A model generated the notes under the pieces. The model was not told the DNA's origin. It saw only the letters and a program-made list of their open reading frames with translations, and searched no databases. DNA of 64,000 bases, from the NCBI GenBank assembly GCA_014706295.1, contig JACSVZ010000037.1, forward strand, positions 1,116,001-1,180,000. Direction: 5' to 3'. This stretch comes from Lycocorax pyrrhopterus obiensis. Its lineage: Eukaryota > Chordata > Aves > Passeriformes > Paradisaeidae. Of the stretch, positions 13,701 through 22,097 are shown piece by piece. A program made the translations under genes and the position numbers. Each line of letters starts with the position of its first letter. The first letter of the stretch is position 1.

Positions 13701-16700
13701 GACGTGCCCATGCACGACCTACAGTGAAATGAACTAAGGCTACAGAACACTTCCCAACCCATCTCATAATCCTGCACTGTAATACTGACACATAAATGCC
13801 CATGACAAACATTTCTGTGCCTGGAGATTTAACAGATATTCACATTTGCAGGCAGTTTTGTGCTTGTCTACATGCAAAGGGAAAAAAAGAAGGGATCTTG
13901 AAGACAACAGGTCACAGGCAAAATGTCAGTAGTTATGCCTATTTTCCACTGTTGGTGCTACCACAGCTCCCATTGCCTTGGGTAAGGAAAACTGACTGCA
14001 GGTCTGTTTAACACGTGTTTTAAACCAACAAAGGAGACTGCATCTGTGGAGTGTGAGACGTTTTCCCTGAGTGAACTAACACAAAACTGTTTTGTTTAAT
14101 TAAATACTGCCAATTGCACAGTTCAGCTACTTTACTTGGGTCTCCAGCTGTATCATCAAGGGATTTTTTCTACCTCTCCATAGGTACCTCACAGGTCTTA
14201 AGAACTCAAATCTCTCACCTGTCATCTATGTCCAGAAAAACACATCCAGGGGTGTGAGTGGTGGTGAATATTCTTTTATCCATAGGAATTCGAGGAGCTA
14301 ATAGAAACAAAATATGCACTAAGACAGAAAACTTGAGCATTACTTTAGCTCGTATTTACTGGCTCCTGAACTTTATAATTGTTCAACACTTTCTGATCAA
14401 TAAGACATAGAAATATTAAAGATTTTTAGCTACTACAGACTTCTCTCAACAATAAAATAATGAGTAGAGGTCAAATGCTCTGGGGCCTGGCAAGGCAGCA
14501 CAGACATTCTGGATTCCCATGTATGCACACATAAGCTGCAACTTACACAGGTGAGACTACCCAAGCACAGGTTCTAAACAGAGGAAGAAGACTTTCACAC
14601 ACTGCCTTTTTCTATTAGCTTGGGCTTTTTTCCATTGGAGCCTCCTGACTTGCCTTCATATCCAGAGTGGATTTTTTCAGCCAAAGCTAGGCAGCAGGAC
14701 TCAGCATCCACACGGCCAGAAGTACACACGTGGACCAAGTACGGGGTGATTCGGAAAGGGTAACAACGCGCTTCTTGTTCTTGATCTTTGCCACCCCTGA
14801 GGAAAAGCAAAAGGGATTAACACACTGGTTTCAAGACTCACATACTATGTGCCAGGGCCGAGAGCCCTGCCCAGAGAAGTTATGCTGAGCACACAAACCC
14901 AAATAATCAGGTCCTATGCACACTCCCTTGAGATCCAAGGTCAACACACTCAGCAACACTGACCTCCCTCCTGTTAGAGTCAAGTAGGTGTTTTGTCTCC
15001 AACACTTACATTCAGAGGCTGTCTAGAGATACTCTAATGGTTAAAGACTATGTTCTAATTCTCAGTCCAAGCATATTCACAAGAACCACTCATTTGGTTT
15101 TGTGTTCTCCTTAAACATAAACAGTTCTTTACCTGCTTGTTGTTAATTCTGTACCATTTTAGGAAAAAAAAAATCTGTCTCCCTCAAGTTTAGTTTCACA
15201 GACCTACATAAGTAAGACTCCTCCAGCCTTGGTTCACTGTTGCTGTTTTTTGATTGTCCTCCATAAGAATTTGTCTTCCTAGAACATGTGTGAACAGTAG
15301 CAGCACACAACATTCTTGATGAGATCTTAACCAAGGCTTTGCAATAGCTGCAGTAACAATTGGCACTTTCTATTGCAAGTGCTTTTTCACCTGTTATAAT
15401 TTCAGTATCTTACTCAGCTCTTACAGAAAGAATTGAGATAAATTTTTGGAGATTATCACTTACACTAAAAGTTACTTTCTTATTCCACACTTAGCTTTGT
15501 AAAATGTTTCTAAAGGGAAGCAAATATCATAAAAATTACTTCTGACACTTCTGCCTTTGGGAAAACAAAAGATACAAATGGAAATTAGATATAGCTGAAG
15601 TCTAACTCACAAAAACCCATTTTCTTACTTAAGCCTAGAGTGTGTGCTTGTGAAAAAATGTTTTTACTCATAAAGCCAATATAATCAAAAGATCAGTTAC
15701 ATAAAGGAAGTAGAGACCAATGTTGTACAAAAACATGGAGAAAAACTGCTGTAAAATGTTTATATATCCAACAAACAGTTCCCCCAACCTAACATTGCTA
15801 TCTGTCCTGCTATATTTATTTCAAGTGCCCTTACACAATTCGAGAGACAAAGGTGATTTAAGAGCTCAGGTTTCTGAAACACATATGAAATAATCAATGA
15901 TAACTGAAAGATGGAGTAAGTGTCGTATCTGATCAGAAGCAAACAGTTCTTACTGAAGTCAAGAGATCACCTGAGTCTGGAACAGAACTGCACTGAAGAC
16001 TGAAGGCCAATCTCAATTTTTTTTTCCTCTTTTAGCTCTATGATCAGCCAGGTACTAAGCAACAAACAGCATCCATAGCAGCAGCAAGTCAGGCCTCACA
16101 AGTCTCAGGAGTCAGGCTTCACACTGGGACTCAGGTGACCTGAGTTTCTCTCAAAGCTTCTGTCACAAACTCTCAAGCAATCTTAATCTCAAGCAAAACA
16201 CTCTTTGCCTCCACTTTCAAACAGTAAAAGGGAGAGCAGCAATCTTTCACAAGATTATTCTCCTGCATGACAGTACTGAAGGAAACTGATAGGTCCAAGA
16301 GAAAAATAAACAGTTTTCCTTCTGTCCCCGTGCAAGTGTATGCATCGCTCTGGGAAAGATGTTCAAAATAGCCTACTGGATGCCAATATTAAACACAGTA
16401 AGCCCATTCTGTGACGGAGTTTCATGAGCTCACACTGGTCAGCTGTAACAACAAAACAGTTTCTGCCTAGTACTGTACCCCTTGCCAGCCTTCACAAAGA
16501 TAAAACTGTAATAATGCACTTACCTGATCCTGCAGAAAAAGGATTTCACCTGCGCATATTCATATGGAGAAGCTAATAAGATGAACACATTGAAAGTATC
16601 AGTTAATATCCTTAAAAAGGTCACACCTATCAGAACTATGCTAAACTCTGCATTCTCTACACTTTCTGAGCAAGACTGAACCTACTCTCACAACCTACTC

Positions 16701-19700
16701 TTTATTAGCTACTGAATCATCTGTTCAACAGTCTGCTCCGACCTCAAGTGTTCTCTCTCCTCTCTAGTCCACTCACTCTTAGAGGAATGGCTGACCTGGA
16801 ACTAAATTCAGAGGAAATGCATACGATTTAAAAAAAAAACACACCAAAAAAATCACCAAAAAAAAAGAAAAAGAAACAAACCAAGCAGAAAAACTTTCTT
16901 CAGTGCATCACTGTGCAAAGGAAAGGTGGTATCTCCTGGCTTTATGAGTCAAGTACCAAAAACCATATACAGACAAGAAAACCACAACTCCACTGGGGTG
17001 CAGCACATCACTGGCATCCAAGTTGTGGAATCCCTGGTATTCAAAACCTCCAGGCGTCTCACATCCTTTGACACCAAGGACTTTGGACTTCTCAGAACTG
17101 ATGCCACAACAACCCGACGTCACGACACAGCCTTGGCCTGCAAGCTATGTTTGAACTGCTCACAAATAACGCAGGACTCAAAAGTCTCAGTTCAGACACA
17201 TCCAGCACTAAATAGAAAATAGCTTAAAATTTGGGTTTGGTGAGCTATGTTCACAGCAGGCAGCGAGTGGACCATAAAGACAAAGCACCTAAGCAACGAT
17301 AAGGTGTAGATTAAACAACTTTAAACTCACAATGAGACTTATTTTCTTTTCAAAAAGCAGCAGTATTTGGAATGAGTAAGAGGGTACACAAAACAATGAA
17401 GTATCTGCCTTTTATTTACCCCAAGTAAGAGTTAAGCCTTTATGACACTAGCTAGGACTGGTCCCACAGCCACTCCAGCTTTCAAAGTGGAAAGGAACAA
17501 ATGATGCTGATGCATATCACTAGCATAAGCATTTAAAACTAACTATTACTCTGTCCTCATTCTGCAAAGACAAAGACAGACAGGGCATTTAAGAGCATTG
17601 CCAAGTCCCACCTGTTTGACTTTCCATGTTCCAAAGGGGCAAGTGGGACTGATCGGTGTGTGTGTAGAACACACTCACATCCTGCGGGACAAGCAACTCC
17701 ACAAACCGGGAAGAGTCCAACACTTTCTTCTTACAGTTCAGAATAGATGCTGCCTGCTCAGAAATATGCACTATGCGTCCAGACAGCAAGGAAAATACAG
17801 CCACAAACGTGTCCTGGAAAACAAACATCAAAGGCAATCCTTGCTTCAAACATGGTAGTGATAATGTAAGGATAAAAAGCAAAACAACCCCAAAACAAAC
17901 CAACCAACCCCAAACCACCACACATCTCAGGGTGAGGGTCAAAAATGAGTTCAGTAGTGTGTGATCTACTACACTCTCCAGTGCTACAGCAGTGTACTCA
18001 AGATTTACAAATGCTAGTAAGACTGCATTAGTCTTTTCAAAAGATTAATGTTTGCCTTTGCTCAGAATGAATGGTTATCACTCCACACACTCCTCCACAA
18101 ATTTCAGAGGATTCATCACAATTCCACACACAAAAACATGCTGAGAGCTTTCCAATATTTTTGTGTATTTTTTCAAGCGTTTGCAATATTTTTGATATAG
18201 CAACCAACAGTACTGAATTTTGAGAAACACTCTTTTCTTTAAAGCAGTGCCAGAAAACATGACATATATTGCAAAACCAGAAAAAAAAATTAAATGCAGA
18301 GTACAAATAGAAACCAAAAGTCCCTCACAACTATGGATCTGATTGGTTTTAAAAACTTTCTACTGTCTCAAGAGATTACTCTGCTATAAATGAATTCTCA
18401 AAGAGCTATTTGCTGCTTCTGGCCAAAGAAGAAAAAAAAGAAGGAGCAGAAGAGAAGAAAAAAGGAAGGAAAAAGGAAGAAAAAAGGAATGAAAAAAGGA
18501 ATGGAAAAAGGAATGAAAAAAGGAAGGAAAAAGGAAGAAAAAAGGAAGGAAAAAGGAAGGAAAAAGGAAGGAAAAAGGAAGGAAAAAGGAAGGAAAAAGG
18601 AAGGAAAAAGGAAGGAAAAAGGAAGAAAAAGGAAGGAAAAAGGAGAGGGAAAAAAGGAAGGGGAAAAAGGAAGGAAAAAGGAAGGAAAAAAGGAAGGAAA
18701 AAGGAAGGGAAAAAGGAAGAAAAAAGGAAGGAAAAAGGAAGGAAAAAGGAAGAAAAAAGGAAGGAAAAAGGAAGAAAAAAGGAAGGAAAAAGGAAGAAAA
18801 AAGGAAGAAAAAAGGAAGGAAAAAGGAAGGAAAAAAAAGGAAAATTAGTATTTCTTCACTCACTATCATTGGGTACTCTGACACGGCACAGGTAAGAAGT
18901 AGTTTTGATTTATCTTTAAAAACTTGAAGGTCTGTCTGGCTAAAATTTAAAGGCCTTTCTATTTCCACAAAACAATGCTGGGAGACTAAATTTAGTGAAA
19001 TTGAATTAACTCCTTGATTGTTCCTGAATTCTTACAGTGTTTTTTGGAGTGTGTTCAGATGCAACTGCCACCAACTCTTCTATGCTGTATGTCACCACAT
19101 CTGTCTGAAACACTCTTCGGTCATTCAGAGCCTGGAAAAAGTCATTGTTTGCTAATTGAAAAGAAAAAAAAAACAAAACAGAAAAAGCAAAACAAACACA
19201 AGGAAGTCAGTAAGGAGACTACTTTGAAAGTATTTCTTACAGCCCTTGTACTTTTGTCATCTTTTTGGTGAAGTCCGAGGTGAGATGAGGAAGGTCTGTG
19301 TAGTGACAAAGGGAAAAGGAATACTGATTATACTACTGGAGCAACCTCACTTTGTTACAGAAAACAAGCATGAGGAAGTAGTACAATTTTAGCTACTTAG
19401 TTCTGTTGGAAAACACAAACTATCCAATAATTTTTCACAGTGGGATGGAACTACTGTTTTCTCAATATACATAGAAAGTTACTATTAAGCACCTCTTAGC
19501 TACGGGACTCCAAAGAAAAGAGAAGCAGTAGGGGGGCATCTCAATAGAAAAGATAATATGACTGTTTACCAAAAAAAAATGGCAACAAAAGCACAGTGCT
19601 TCAGAAAGTCAACTCTTTTCAGGATACCTGGAATGCATTCTTTTAATGCTACTTGTTGCCAGACACATTTATTGAAACCATGCTGCTGTTCTTCCAAATT

Positions 19701-21141
19701 TTCTCCACACGTACCTTGGACCTGCTGGACACACTGCAAGGCATAGTTGAGAGCACTGATGGTACTGGGCTTGTTGGAAATCCTTTTCTCTTCAGGCAAA
19801 CACCTTTTCATTTCTTGGATCATCATCATCATATCTCTGTGGGACTGGCTCCAATTCAGCTGCTCACTGTAGAACAAAGGTTAAACTTTACCAGAGAATT
19901 CTGGTATAGGAGATTTTTTTTTCTATCACCCAATTAAAATTATTCCCTAAATTAACATTTTATGGGAATGGCTGCAGAGTCACACAATATCCAGAAATGT
20001 CCTAATGCTCATTCATTAAATTTCCTCTTGTATCTTTCTCACATCTTTGCAATTGAAGCTTTTCTCCTCTACCTTCCTCCTTCCCAACTCCAATGTCATG
20101 GACGGCAAAGTCACATCAAAACCACTCTGCTTGCTAAGACGCTTAGCAACTAAAAATAAGCTGATGTTTACTCTAGATTTTCTAAATAACACCGGTATTA
20201 AAATCATTAATAAATGCTGATTCTTGTTTTCTAGCCTTGAAGGCTGCACCTGGTTATAAGCATCTCAAAATACACCTGACGCAAAGATTTCATTCCTCAT
20301 GACTTCAGAGTCATCATACTTTTCAGCTGTTGACTTCAACAGCTGAAGAACTGTTAAAAGATAAAATCTCCCTCTCCTTACATTTGTTTATTTCACTGAC
20401 TAAAAAAATAAGCAGTCAATATCCTCAAACCACAGATTTTAATCCTACAGATGAGATAAGAACACCATTTTTTATAGTAACTTTTGTCCATTTGACATTG
20501 TTACTAGTATCGTACTCTTACTATATAAACCATTACATAAGTGTAAATATTGCGTGGTAACTTTACATGCCTGTTCAACGCTGCATACATTATAAATCTT
20601 GAGGGGTTTTTTTTATTAAAAAATAAAATACTGTACTTCTGAACTTTGACCAAAAACGTTGTTTCAGTAATTTCCGTTTTGGTACTGCTGAATAGTTTTT
20701 AGCTCAAGTACACATATAAGCTACCCAAGGGTCGCTGACGTGTGCGGCTCAGCCGATCTCAGAATGAGGCACAGCTTATCGGACCCGCGAGCAGCTCCAC
20801 GCTCGCCCCACCTGCACACGCCGCGGCCCGTGACCCCCCGGGCTCCCGCAGTGACAGGGCCCGAGCAGCGCTCCGGGTCCCCGCTCCCCGCCCGGCCCCC
20901 GCCGAGCACATCCCCGCGCGCTGCCCCGGTACCTGTTGGCTTTGCCGGCGGCCGAGCCGCCGCTGGAGTCGGGGCTGTGCAGCTCGGTCCCGCCGGGGCC
21001 GCTTCCCGCGCACGCCGCGCACCGAGCGCCCGCAGCCCCCCCGGCCGCCGCCGCCGCCTCCCGCCCGGCCCCAGCCCAGGCGGCCGCGGCCCGACCCGCG
21101 CCGTGCTCCGCGCTGCCGCCTCGGCGCTCGCCCGCGTCCAT
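1687..21141 (-). CDS. PER3: PER3, period circadian regulator 3, complete gene in 21 coding exons
   Basis: PER3 is a clock protein that binds CRY and CK1 and represses CLOCK/BMAL1 in the nucleus. Joining 21 exons gives 3636 nt in one frame, 1211 aa, close to the human length of about 1201. In order: an Ala/Gly-rich N-terminus (1-70); a segment ending in the ALNYAL motif (71-120); PAS-A (about 160-290); PAS-B (about 298-405) with the highly conserved [11 protein letters not shown] and [10 protein letters not shown] motifs; a [10 protein letters not shown] stretch (447-456); a CK1-binding region with a FASP-like serine ladder (661-673); [16 protein letters not shown] in exon 16; a basic NLS-like cluster (781-792); a proline-rich region; and a C-terminal CRY-binding region (about 1100-1178). 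All junction phases match and no inactivating change is seen. The start ATG at 21141 has G at -3 and +4. The exons were found by homology to remembered human PER3. Confidence 0.96.
3305..3455 (-). CDS. PER3: PER3 exon 20, CRY-binding region
   Basis: It encodes [20 protein letters not shown] and [19 protein letters not shown], matching human [20 protein letters not shown]. The acceptor is ccctgcag and the donor ACCCAG|gtgagc. Confidence 0.96.
4075..4252 (-). CDS. PER3: PER3 exon 19, start of CRY-binding C-terminus
   Basis: It encodes [20 protein letters not shown] and later [20 protein letters not shown], matching human [20 protein letters not shown]. The donor is AACAG|gttgga. Confidence 0.94.
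4835..5000 (-). CDS. PER3: PER3 exon 18, Ser/Gly-rich, position of the human VNTR exon
   Basis: It encodes [20 protein letters not shown] then a Gly/Ser stretch [20 protein letters not shown]. It occupies the position where human PER3 has the 54-bp, 18-aa repeats, but shows no such repeat. The acceptor is gtctccag and the donor CACAG|gtaggg. Confidence 0.88.
6110..6846 (-). CDS. PER3: PER3 exon 17, NLS-like cluster and proline-rich region
   Basis: This is the largest exon, 737 nt. It encodes [20 protein letters not shown], a basic NLS-like cluster, then a long Ser/Pro-rich low-conservation region with [20 protein letters not shown]. It ends with the conserved [20 protein letters not shown]. 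The donor is AAATGC|gtaagt in phase 0. The frame stays open past the donor, which is not coding. Confidence 0.94.
7364..7615 (-). CDS. PER3: PER3 exon 16
   Basis: It encodes [14 protein letters not shown] and then [20 protein letters not shown] and [15 protein letters not shown], a block highly conserved with human PER3 and associated with CK1 binding. The acceptor is cttcaaag and the donor CCAAG|gtaggc. Confidence 0.95.
8230..8433 (-). CDS. PER3: PER3 exon 15, CK1-binding and FASP-like serine cluster
   Basis: It encodes [20 protein letters not shown] and later [20 protein letters not shown]. The second segment has serines at every third position (S661, S664, S667, S670, S673), the arrangement of the human PER2 FASP site. 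The acceptor is ccaatag and the donor ATCAG|gtactg. Confidence 0.95.
8882..9009 (-). CDS. PER3: PER3 exon 14
   Basis: It encodes [20 protein letters not shown] followed by [10 protein letters not shown], matching human [11 protein letters not shown] and TSSSSEEDKQ. It contains a basic LKRKCK patch next to an acidic serine run. Confidence 0.95.
9622..9766 (-). CDS. PER3: PER3 exon 13
   Basis: It encodes [17 protein letters not shown] and then [15 protein letters not shown], matching human [15 protein letters not shown]. The acceptor is ctgttccag and the donor ATCAG|gtaatg. Confidence 0.92.
10811..10937 (-). CDS. PER3: PER3 exon 12
   Basis: It encodes [20 protein letters not shown] and [14 protein letters not shown], matching human [20 protein letters not shown]. 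The acceptor is gtctcaag and the donor GGGAG|gtaagt. Confidence 0.95.
11314..11466. repeat. Perfect 51-bp tandem repeat, three copies
   Basis: Copies start at 11314, 11365 and 11416 and are identical by eye. Each carries TTTATT, which is AATAAA in the PER3 transcript sense. It lies inside PER3 intron 11 and does not touch an exon. Confidence 0.97.
11571..11696 (-). CDS. PER3: PER3 exon 11, [10 protein letters not shown] motif
   Basis: It encodes [20 protein letters not shown] then [13 protein letters not shown], a motif shared across PER proteins. Acceptor and donor are canonical (cgtacag, ACCA|gtaagt). In this bird the sequence is closer to PER2 (GSHEHxxS) than human PER3 is. Confidence 0.95.
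12087..12192 (-). CDS. PER3: PER3 exon 10
   Basis: It encodes [20 protein letters not shown] and [14 protein letters not shown], a short helical segment after PAS-B. The acceptor is ctctccag and the donor CTGCAG|gtaaag. Confidence 0.95.
13124..13280 (-). CDS. PER3: PER3 exon 9, PAS-B
   Basis: It encodes [20 protein letters not shown] and on to [20 protein letters not shown], nearly identical to human. The acceptor is tttctttcag and the donor GGAC|gtaagt. Confidence 0.97.
13519..13625 (-). CDS. PER3: PER3 exon 8, PAS-B
   Basis: It encodes [20 protein letters not shown] then [15 protein letters not shown]. The acceptor is gggtttcag and the donor AAAA|gtaaga. Confidence 0.96.
14219..14297 (-). 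CDS. PER3: PER3 exon 7, start of PAS-B
   Basis: It encodes [20 protein letters not shown] then FLDIDDR. The acceptor is tttctattag and the donor GACAG|gtgaga. Confidence 0.96.
14654..14796 (-). CDS. PER3: PER3 exon 6, end of PAS-A, GC donor
   Basis: It encodes [20 protein letters not shown] through [14 protein letters not shown]. The only donor that joins in frame to exon 7 is GAAG|GCAAGT, a GC-AG type site. Splicing there rebuilds GYE-APRIP exactly as in human PER3. Confidence 0.93.
16524..16572 (-). CDS. PER3: PER3 exon 5, 49 nt
   Basis: This short exon encodes [17 protein letters not shown]. The acceptor is cttattag and the donor ATCAG|gtaagt. It corresponds to human ARYECAPVKPFFCRIR. 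Confidence 0.93.
17612..17813 (-). CDS. PER3: PER3 exon 4, PAS-A core
   Basis: The acceptor is tttccag|GACACG and the donor AACAG|gtggga. It encodes [20 protein letters not shown] and the rest of the first PAS-A half, ending near [17 protein letters not shown]. Confidence 0.96.
18425..18844. repeat. (GGAAGGAAAAA)n purine tract in PER3 intron 3
   Basis: The array is made of 10 to 12-bp units of GGAAG(G)AAAAA type. From 18515 to 18844 the plus strand is purine only, 330 nt without a single pyrimidine. The PER3 pre-mRNA carries the complementary polypyrimidine run. Long open frames rich in Phe/Leu or Lys/Arg across it are by-products of the repeat. Confidence 0.97.
19036..19151 (-). CDS. PER3: PER3 exon 3, lead-in to PAS-A
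   Basis: The acceptor is ttcaattag|CAAAC and the donor AACACT|gtaag. It encodes [13 protein letters not shown] then [19 protein letters not shown], the counterpart of human MYSLEELATIASEHTSKNT. The alternative tttttccag acceptor 20 nt downstream would give an immediate stop. Confidence 0.95.
19715..19866 (-). CDS. PER3: PER3 exon 2
   Basis: The acceptor is ttctacag|TGAGC and the donor CAAG|gtac. It encodes a run of four Met followed by [13 protein letters not shown] and [20 protein letters not shown], matching human VVQEMKKYFPSERR and NKPSTLDALNYALRCV. Confidence 0.95.
20322..20347. repeat. Perfect 12-bp inverted repeat with 2-nt spacer
   Basis: The left arm TTCAGCTGTTGA at 20322-20333 is followed by CT and its exact reverse complement at 20336-20347. 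It lies in PER3 intron 1. It could form a small hairpin or cruciform. No terminator role is implied. Confidence 0.9.
20933..21141 (-). CDS. PER3: PER3 exon 1, start codon and Ala/Gly-rich N-terminus
   Basis: The exon begins MDAGERRGG and is dominated by Ala, Gly and Arg because it lies inside the CpG island. It ends with the donor ACAG|gtac in phase 2, giving a Ser codon joined to exon 2. The frame is also open upstream to an earlier ATG at 21261, but that extension is Arg-rich with no PER similarity, so the 21141 ATG is preferred. The N-terminus is not conserved with human PER3. Confidence 0.8.
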
Positions 21142-21520
21142 CCCGGATCCGCTGAGCGCCACAGCGCGGGGGGCATCGGCGGCCACGGTCCCTCGGCACG
21201 GCCGGAGCCTCGGCCTGCGGCGGGGGCGCCGGTGCTGCAGGGAGAGCACGCGCCGCCTCACGGGACGGTGGGAGGAGCGGCGCCCCCCTCTCTCCGCCGA
21301 GCCGAGTGGTCACCGGGGCCGGTTCTGCGCTCCCGCGCTGCTCCCCGGCGCGCGCCGCTCAGCTCGCGGCTGCCAGCGCGGATGCCTCGCAAAGGGCCCC
21401 GGCGGCCTTCGCTTCGCCTTCCCGCCCCTCCGAGCCCCGTCGAGGCCGCGCCTCTCCCGCCGACCCCGGGCTGTCCCCGCTCCGGGCCGGGAGCGCCCTG
21501 AGGGGCCGCGCCCCCGCCCC

Positions 21521-21530
21521 GTTACGTAAC
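21521..21530. promoter_or_regulatory. D-box (DBP/TEF/HLF and NFIL3 site)
   Basis: The palindrome GTTACGTAAC fits the full RTTAYGTAAY consensus for PAR-bZIP activators and NFIL3/E4BP4. It lies 380 bp upstream of the PER3 ATG inside the CpG island. D-boxes are established clock elements of PER genes. Confidence 0.75.
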
Positions 21531-21568
21531 GCGGCGCACGCGGCGGCCCCGCTCCCACACACCCGCGC

Positions 21569-21574
21569 CACGTG
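21569..21574. promoter_or_regulatory. E-box CACGTG, proximal
   Basis: This is a canonical CLOCK/BMAL1-type E-box, 39 bp upstream (in PER3 sense) of the D-box. Its function is inferred from the site and its position. Confidence 0.65.
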
Positions 21575-21623
21575 CGCCGCGCCCCGCGGACAGAGGAGGA
21601 GGCGGAGGCGGGGTCAGAGCCGC

Positions 21624-21631
21624 TTTATTGG
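21624..21631 (-). terminator. Candidate VAMP3 poly(A) signal overlapping a CCAAT box
   Basis: On the minus strand this reads CCAATAAA. It is the only canonical AATAAA I see between the VAMP3 stop codon and PER3 exon 1. It is also a CCAAT box for PER3 transcription. The very GC-rich surroundings argue for the promoter reading. The lack of another hexamer argues for the poly(A) reading. Confidence 0.4.
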
Positions 21632-22077
21632 AGGAGAGCGCGCGCGGGGGGCGGGGCCGGCGCGCGCGGGGGCACCGCCCCGCCCCTCACGCGGCGCCGC
21701 ACGCGGCCCCCGTGCGCGCGCATGCCCCGCCGCCACGTGCAAGGCCGCCCCGCCCCTGGGCGCGGTTTGGCGGTGGGCGTGGCCCGGCGGTGGGCGTGGC
21801 CCGCGGGCTCCAGAGCGGGACCCCGGAGCCGGGCCCGCCCCGGCAGCTCCGCGCCCCGGTTCATTAAGGCACCGTGCGAGTGGTGGTGAGCTGTGCTGGT
21901 TAGTAATTAATGACAGGAGTGTCTTAAGGCGACCGGTAAAGTTAGTTAACATCTCAGTAATCAAAATAGTTTTGCTTTAAACAGCAGTAGATGGGCTGAG
22001 AAGGCAGCAGGTTTGAAGTGGAGGCTGAAGAAGATTCTCAAAGGCACCTTCAGTTGATCTGAGTTTCTTCTTGTAAC
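21632..22077 (-). other. VAMP3 3'UTR and VAMP3-PER3 spacer
   Basis: The VAMP3 stop and the PER3 ATG are only about 0.94 kb apart on the same strand. The right half (about 21870-22077) is ordinary AT-rich UTR-like sequence. The left half is PER3 CpG island. No other gene is seen. Confidence 0.55.
21734..21739. promoter_or_regulatory. E-box CACGTG, distal
   Basis: A second canonical E-box lies 165 bp from the first, in the CpG island between VAMP3 and PER3. Depending on where VAMP3 ends it may fall within the VAMP3 3'UTR. Confidence 0.55.
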
Positions 22078-22097
22078 TCATGAATACACACTCCAGA
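22078..22097 (-). CDS. VAMP3: VAMP3 exon 5, C-terminus and stop
   Basis: It encodes VWSVYS followed by TGA, matching human VWVVSS. The acceptor is ctctttgtag. The 3'UTR continues to the left, possibly to about 21610. Confidence 0.93.

Larger units (their letters stand above)
9767..20932 (-). other. PER3: PER3 introns 1-12 between the listed exons
   Basis: These introns carry the three structured repeats listed separately: a 51-bp tandem array in intron 11, a purine tract in intron 3 and an inverted repeat in intron 1. Intron 5 (14797-16523) and intron 4 (16573-17611) are the longest with nothing recognisable. Several AATAAA hexamers occur in intron 9 near 12275-12295. Confidence 0.7.
20740..21870 (-). 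promoter_or_regulatory. PER3: PER3 promoter CpG island
   Basis: An abrupt, very GC- and CpG-rich block covers PER3 exon 1, its 5'UTR and the upstream region, bordered by AT-rich sequence on both sides. It contains many GC boxes, a D-box at 21521 and E-boxes at 21569 and 21734. A TGACGTGT half-CRE-like site sits at 20736 at the downstream edge. The transcription start cannot be placed from sequence alone. A location between about 21200 and 21650 is likely. Confidence 0.88.

Noticed and set aside
18384..18968. Phe/Leu/Ser-rich and Lys/Arg/Glu-rich frames of 150 to 194 codons
   Set aside because: They are translations of the GGAAGGAAAAA repeat in an intron.
19131..19140. tttttccag acceptor for PER3 exon 3
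   Set aside because: With the phase-1 exon 2 donor it gives an immediate TGA. The acceptor 20 nt upstream restores [11 protein letters not shown] and matches human.
21142..21261. Upstream in-frame ATG extending PER3 by 40 residues
   Set aside because: The extension is Arg/Pro-rich, unlike any PER N-terminus, and the downstream ATG has a good Kozak context. It is not excluded by sequence alone.
20740..21980. Several 100 to 250-codon frames around the PER3 promoter
   Set aside because: They overlap on both strands within the CpG island. Only the MDAGERR frame splices correctly into PER3.
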